Origin: Bacteroidales bacterium
GTDB lineage: Bacteria > Bacteroidota > Bacteroidia > Bacteroidales > 4484-276
Assembly (NCBI GenBank): GCA_018400545.1
Contig: JAGYLT010000135.1
Span: 1-6,469, forward strand
Direction: 5' to 3'
DNA: 6,469 nt
This document shows positions 6,308 through 6,469 of this stretch, piece by piece. The notes under the pieces are model-generated. The model saw only the letters and a program-made list of their open reading frames with translations. It made no database searches and was not told the origin of the DNA. Within the stretch, counting starts at the first letter, position 1, and every line of letters begins with the position of its first letter. A program made the translations under genes and the position numbers.

Positions 6308-6315
6308 TGCTTACG

Positions 6316-6321
6316 CCTTCT
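6316..6321 (-). promoter_or_regulatory. Ribosome binding site of the histidine kinase
   Basis: The minus strand reads AGAAGG eight bases before the kinase ATG. This is a good Shine-Dalgarno match and spacing, and it stands out because the other genes here lack clear sites. It supports the chosen start. Confidence 0.6.
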
Positions 6322-6443
6322 TTACTGGTGTTTGCAATTATATTTGCGTAGTGGGAGATTTACATTGGCAATGATTTACTCCATGCAAAATCCACTAAAA
6401 GTCTCTATTTTATGCTGAAAGCAGAATATTTTATCCGAACGAA

Positions 6444-6451
6444 CAAAGATA
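6444..6451 (-). promoter_or_regulatory. Candidate -7 element for the histidine kinase
   Basis: The minus strand reads TATCTTTG, an exact match to the Bacteroidota -7 consensus TAnnTTTG. Transcription would start near 6437, giving a leader of about 130 nt. The expected -33 element would fall at or past the window edge, and no TTTG is seen in the 18 bases that remain, so only half of the promoter can be judged. Confidence 0.45.
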
Positions 6452-6469
6452 GGTTTTAAATAGCCATAC

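Overview
The window most likely comes from the chromosome of a member of the Bacteroidota. The candidate promoters carry the Bacteroidota -7 signature TAnnTTTG, Shine-Dalgarno signals are weak or absent before most starts, and the protein sequences (DUF59 protein, DXS, multi-PAS kinase) look like that phylum. The intergenic DNA is also of a degenerate short-tandem-repeat kind that I recall from Bacteroidota genomes. Order and genus cannot be assigned by eye.

Layout. Positions 1-541 contain no credible gene. From about 80 to 500 this stretch is a mosaic of blocks with different micro-periods: 7-bp units, a loose 8-9-bp block, 7-bp units again, 9-bp units, a hairpin-forming segment, then 8-bp units that run into a candidate promoter. 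Three genes follow on the + strand: histidine ammonia-lyase hutH (542-2065), a small DUF59/MIP18-type iron-sulfur assembly factor (2149-2472), and 1-deoxy-D-xylulose-5-phosphate synthase dxs (2509-4425, TTG start). On the - strand, a soluble three-PAS histidine kinase (6307-4403) converges on dxs, and the two 3' ends overlap by 23 bp. The last 162 bp hold the kinase leader and a candidate promoter.

How the genes relate. The 36-bp gap makes co-transcription of the DUF59 gene and dxs likely. A plausible link is that DXS opens the MEP isoprenoid pathway, whose last two enzymes (IspG, IspH) are 4Fe-4S proteins, while DUF59 proteins help mature Fe-S proteins. hutH lies 83 bp upstream with no other hut gene in view, so its membership of the same transcript is uncertain. 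The kinase has no receiver domain and no partner regulator in the window.

Overall this is mostly housekeeping DNA. I found no defence, mobile or otherwise undescribed multi-gene system. The most unusual element is the phased micro-repeat mosaic upstream of hutH.
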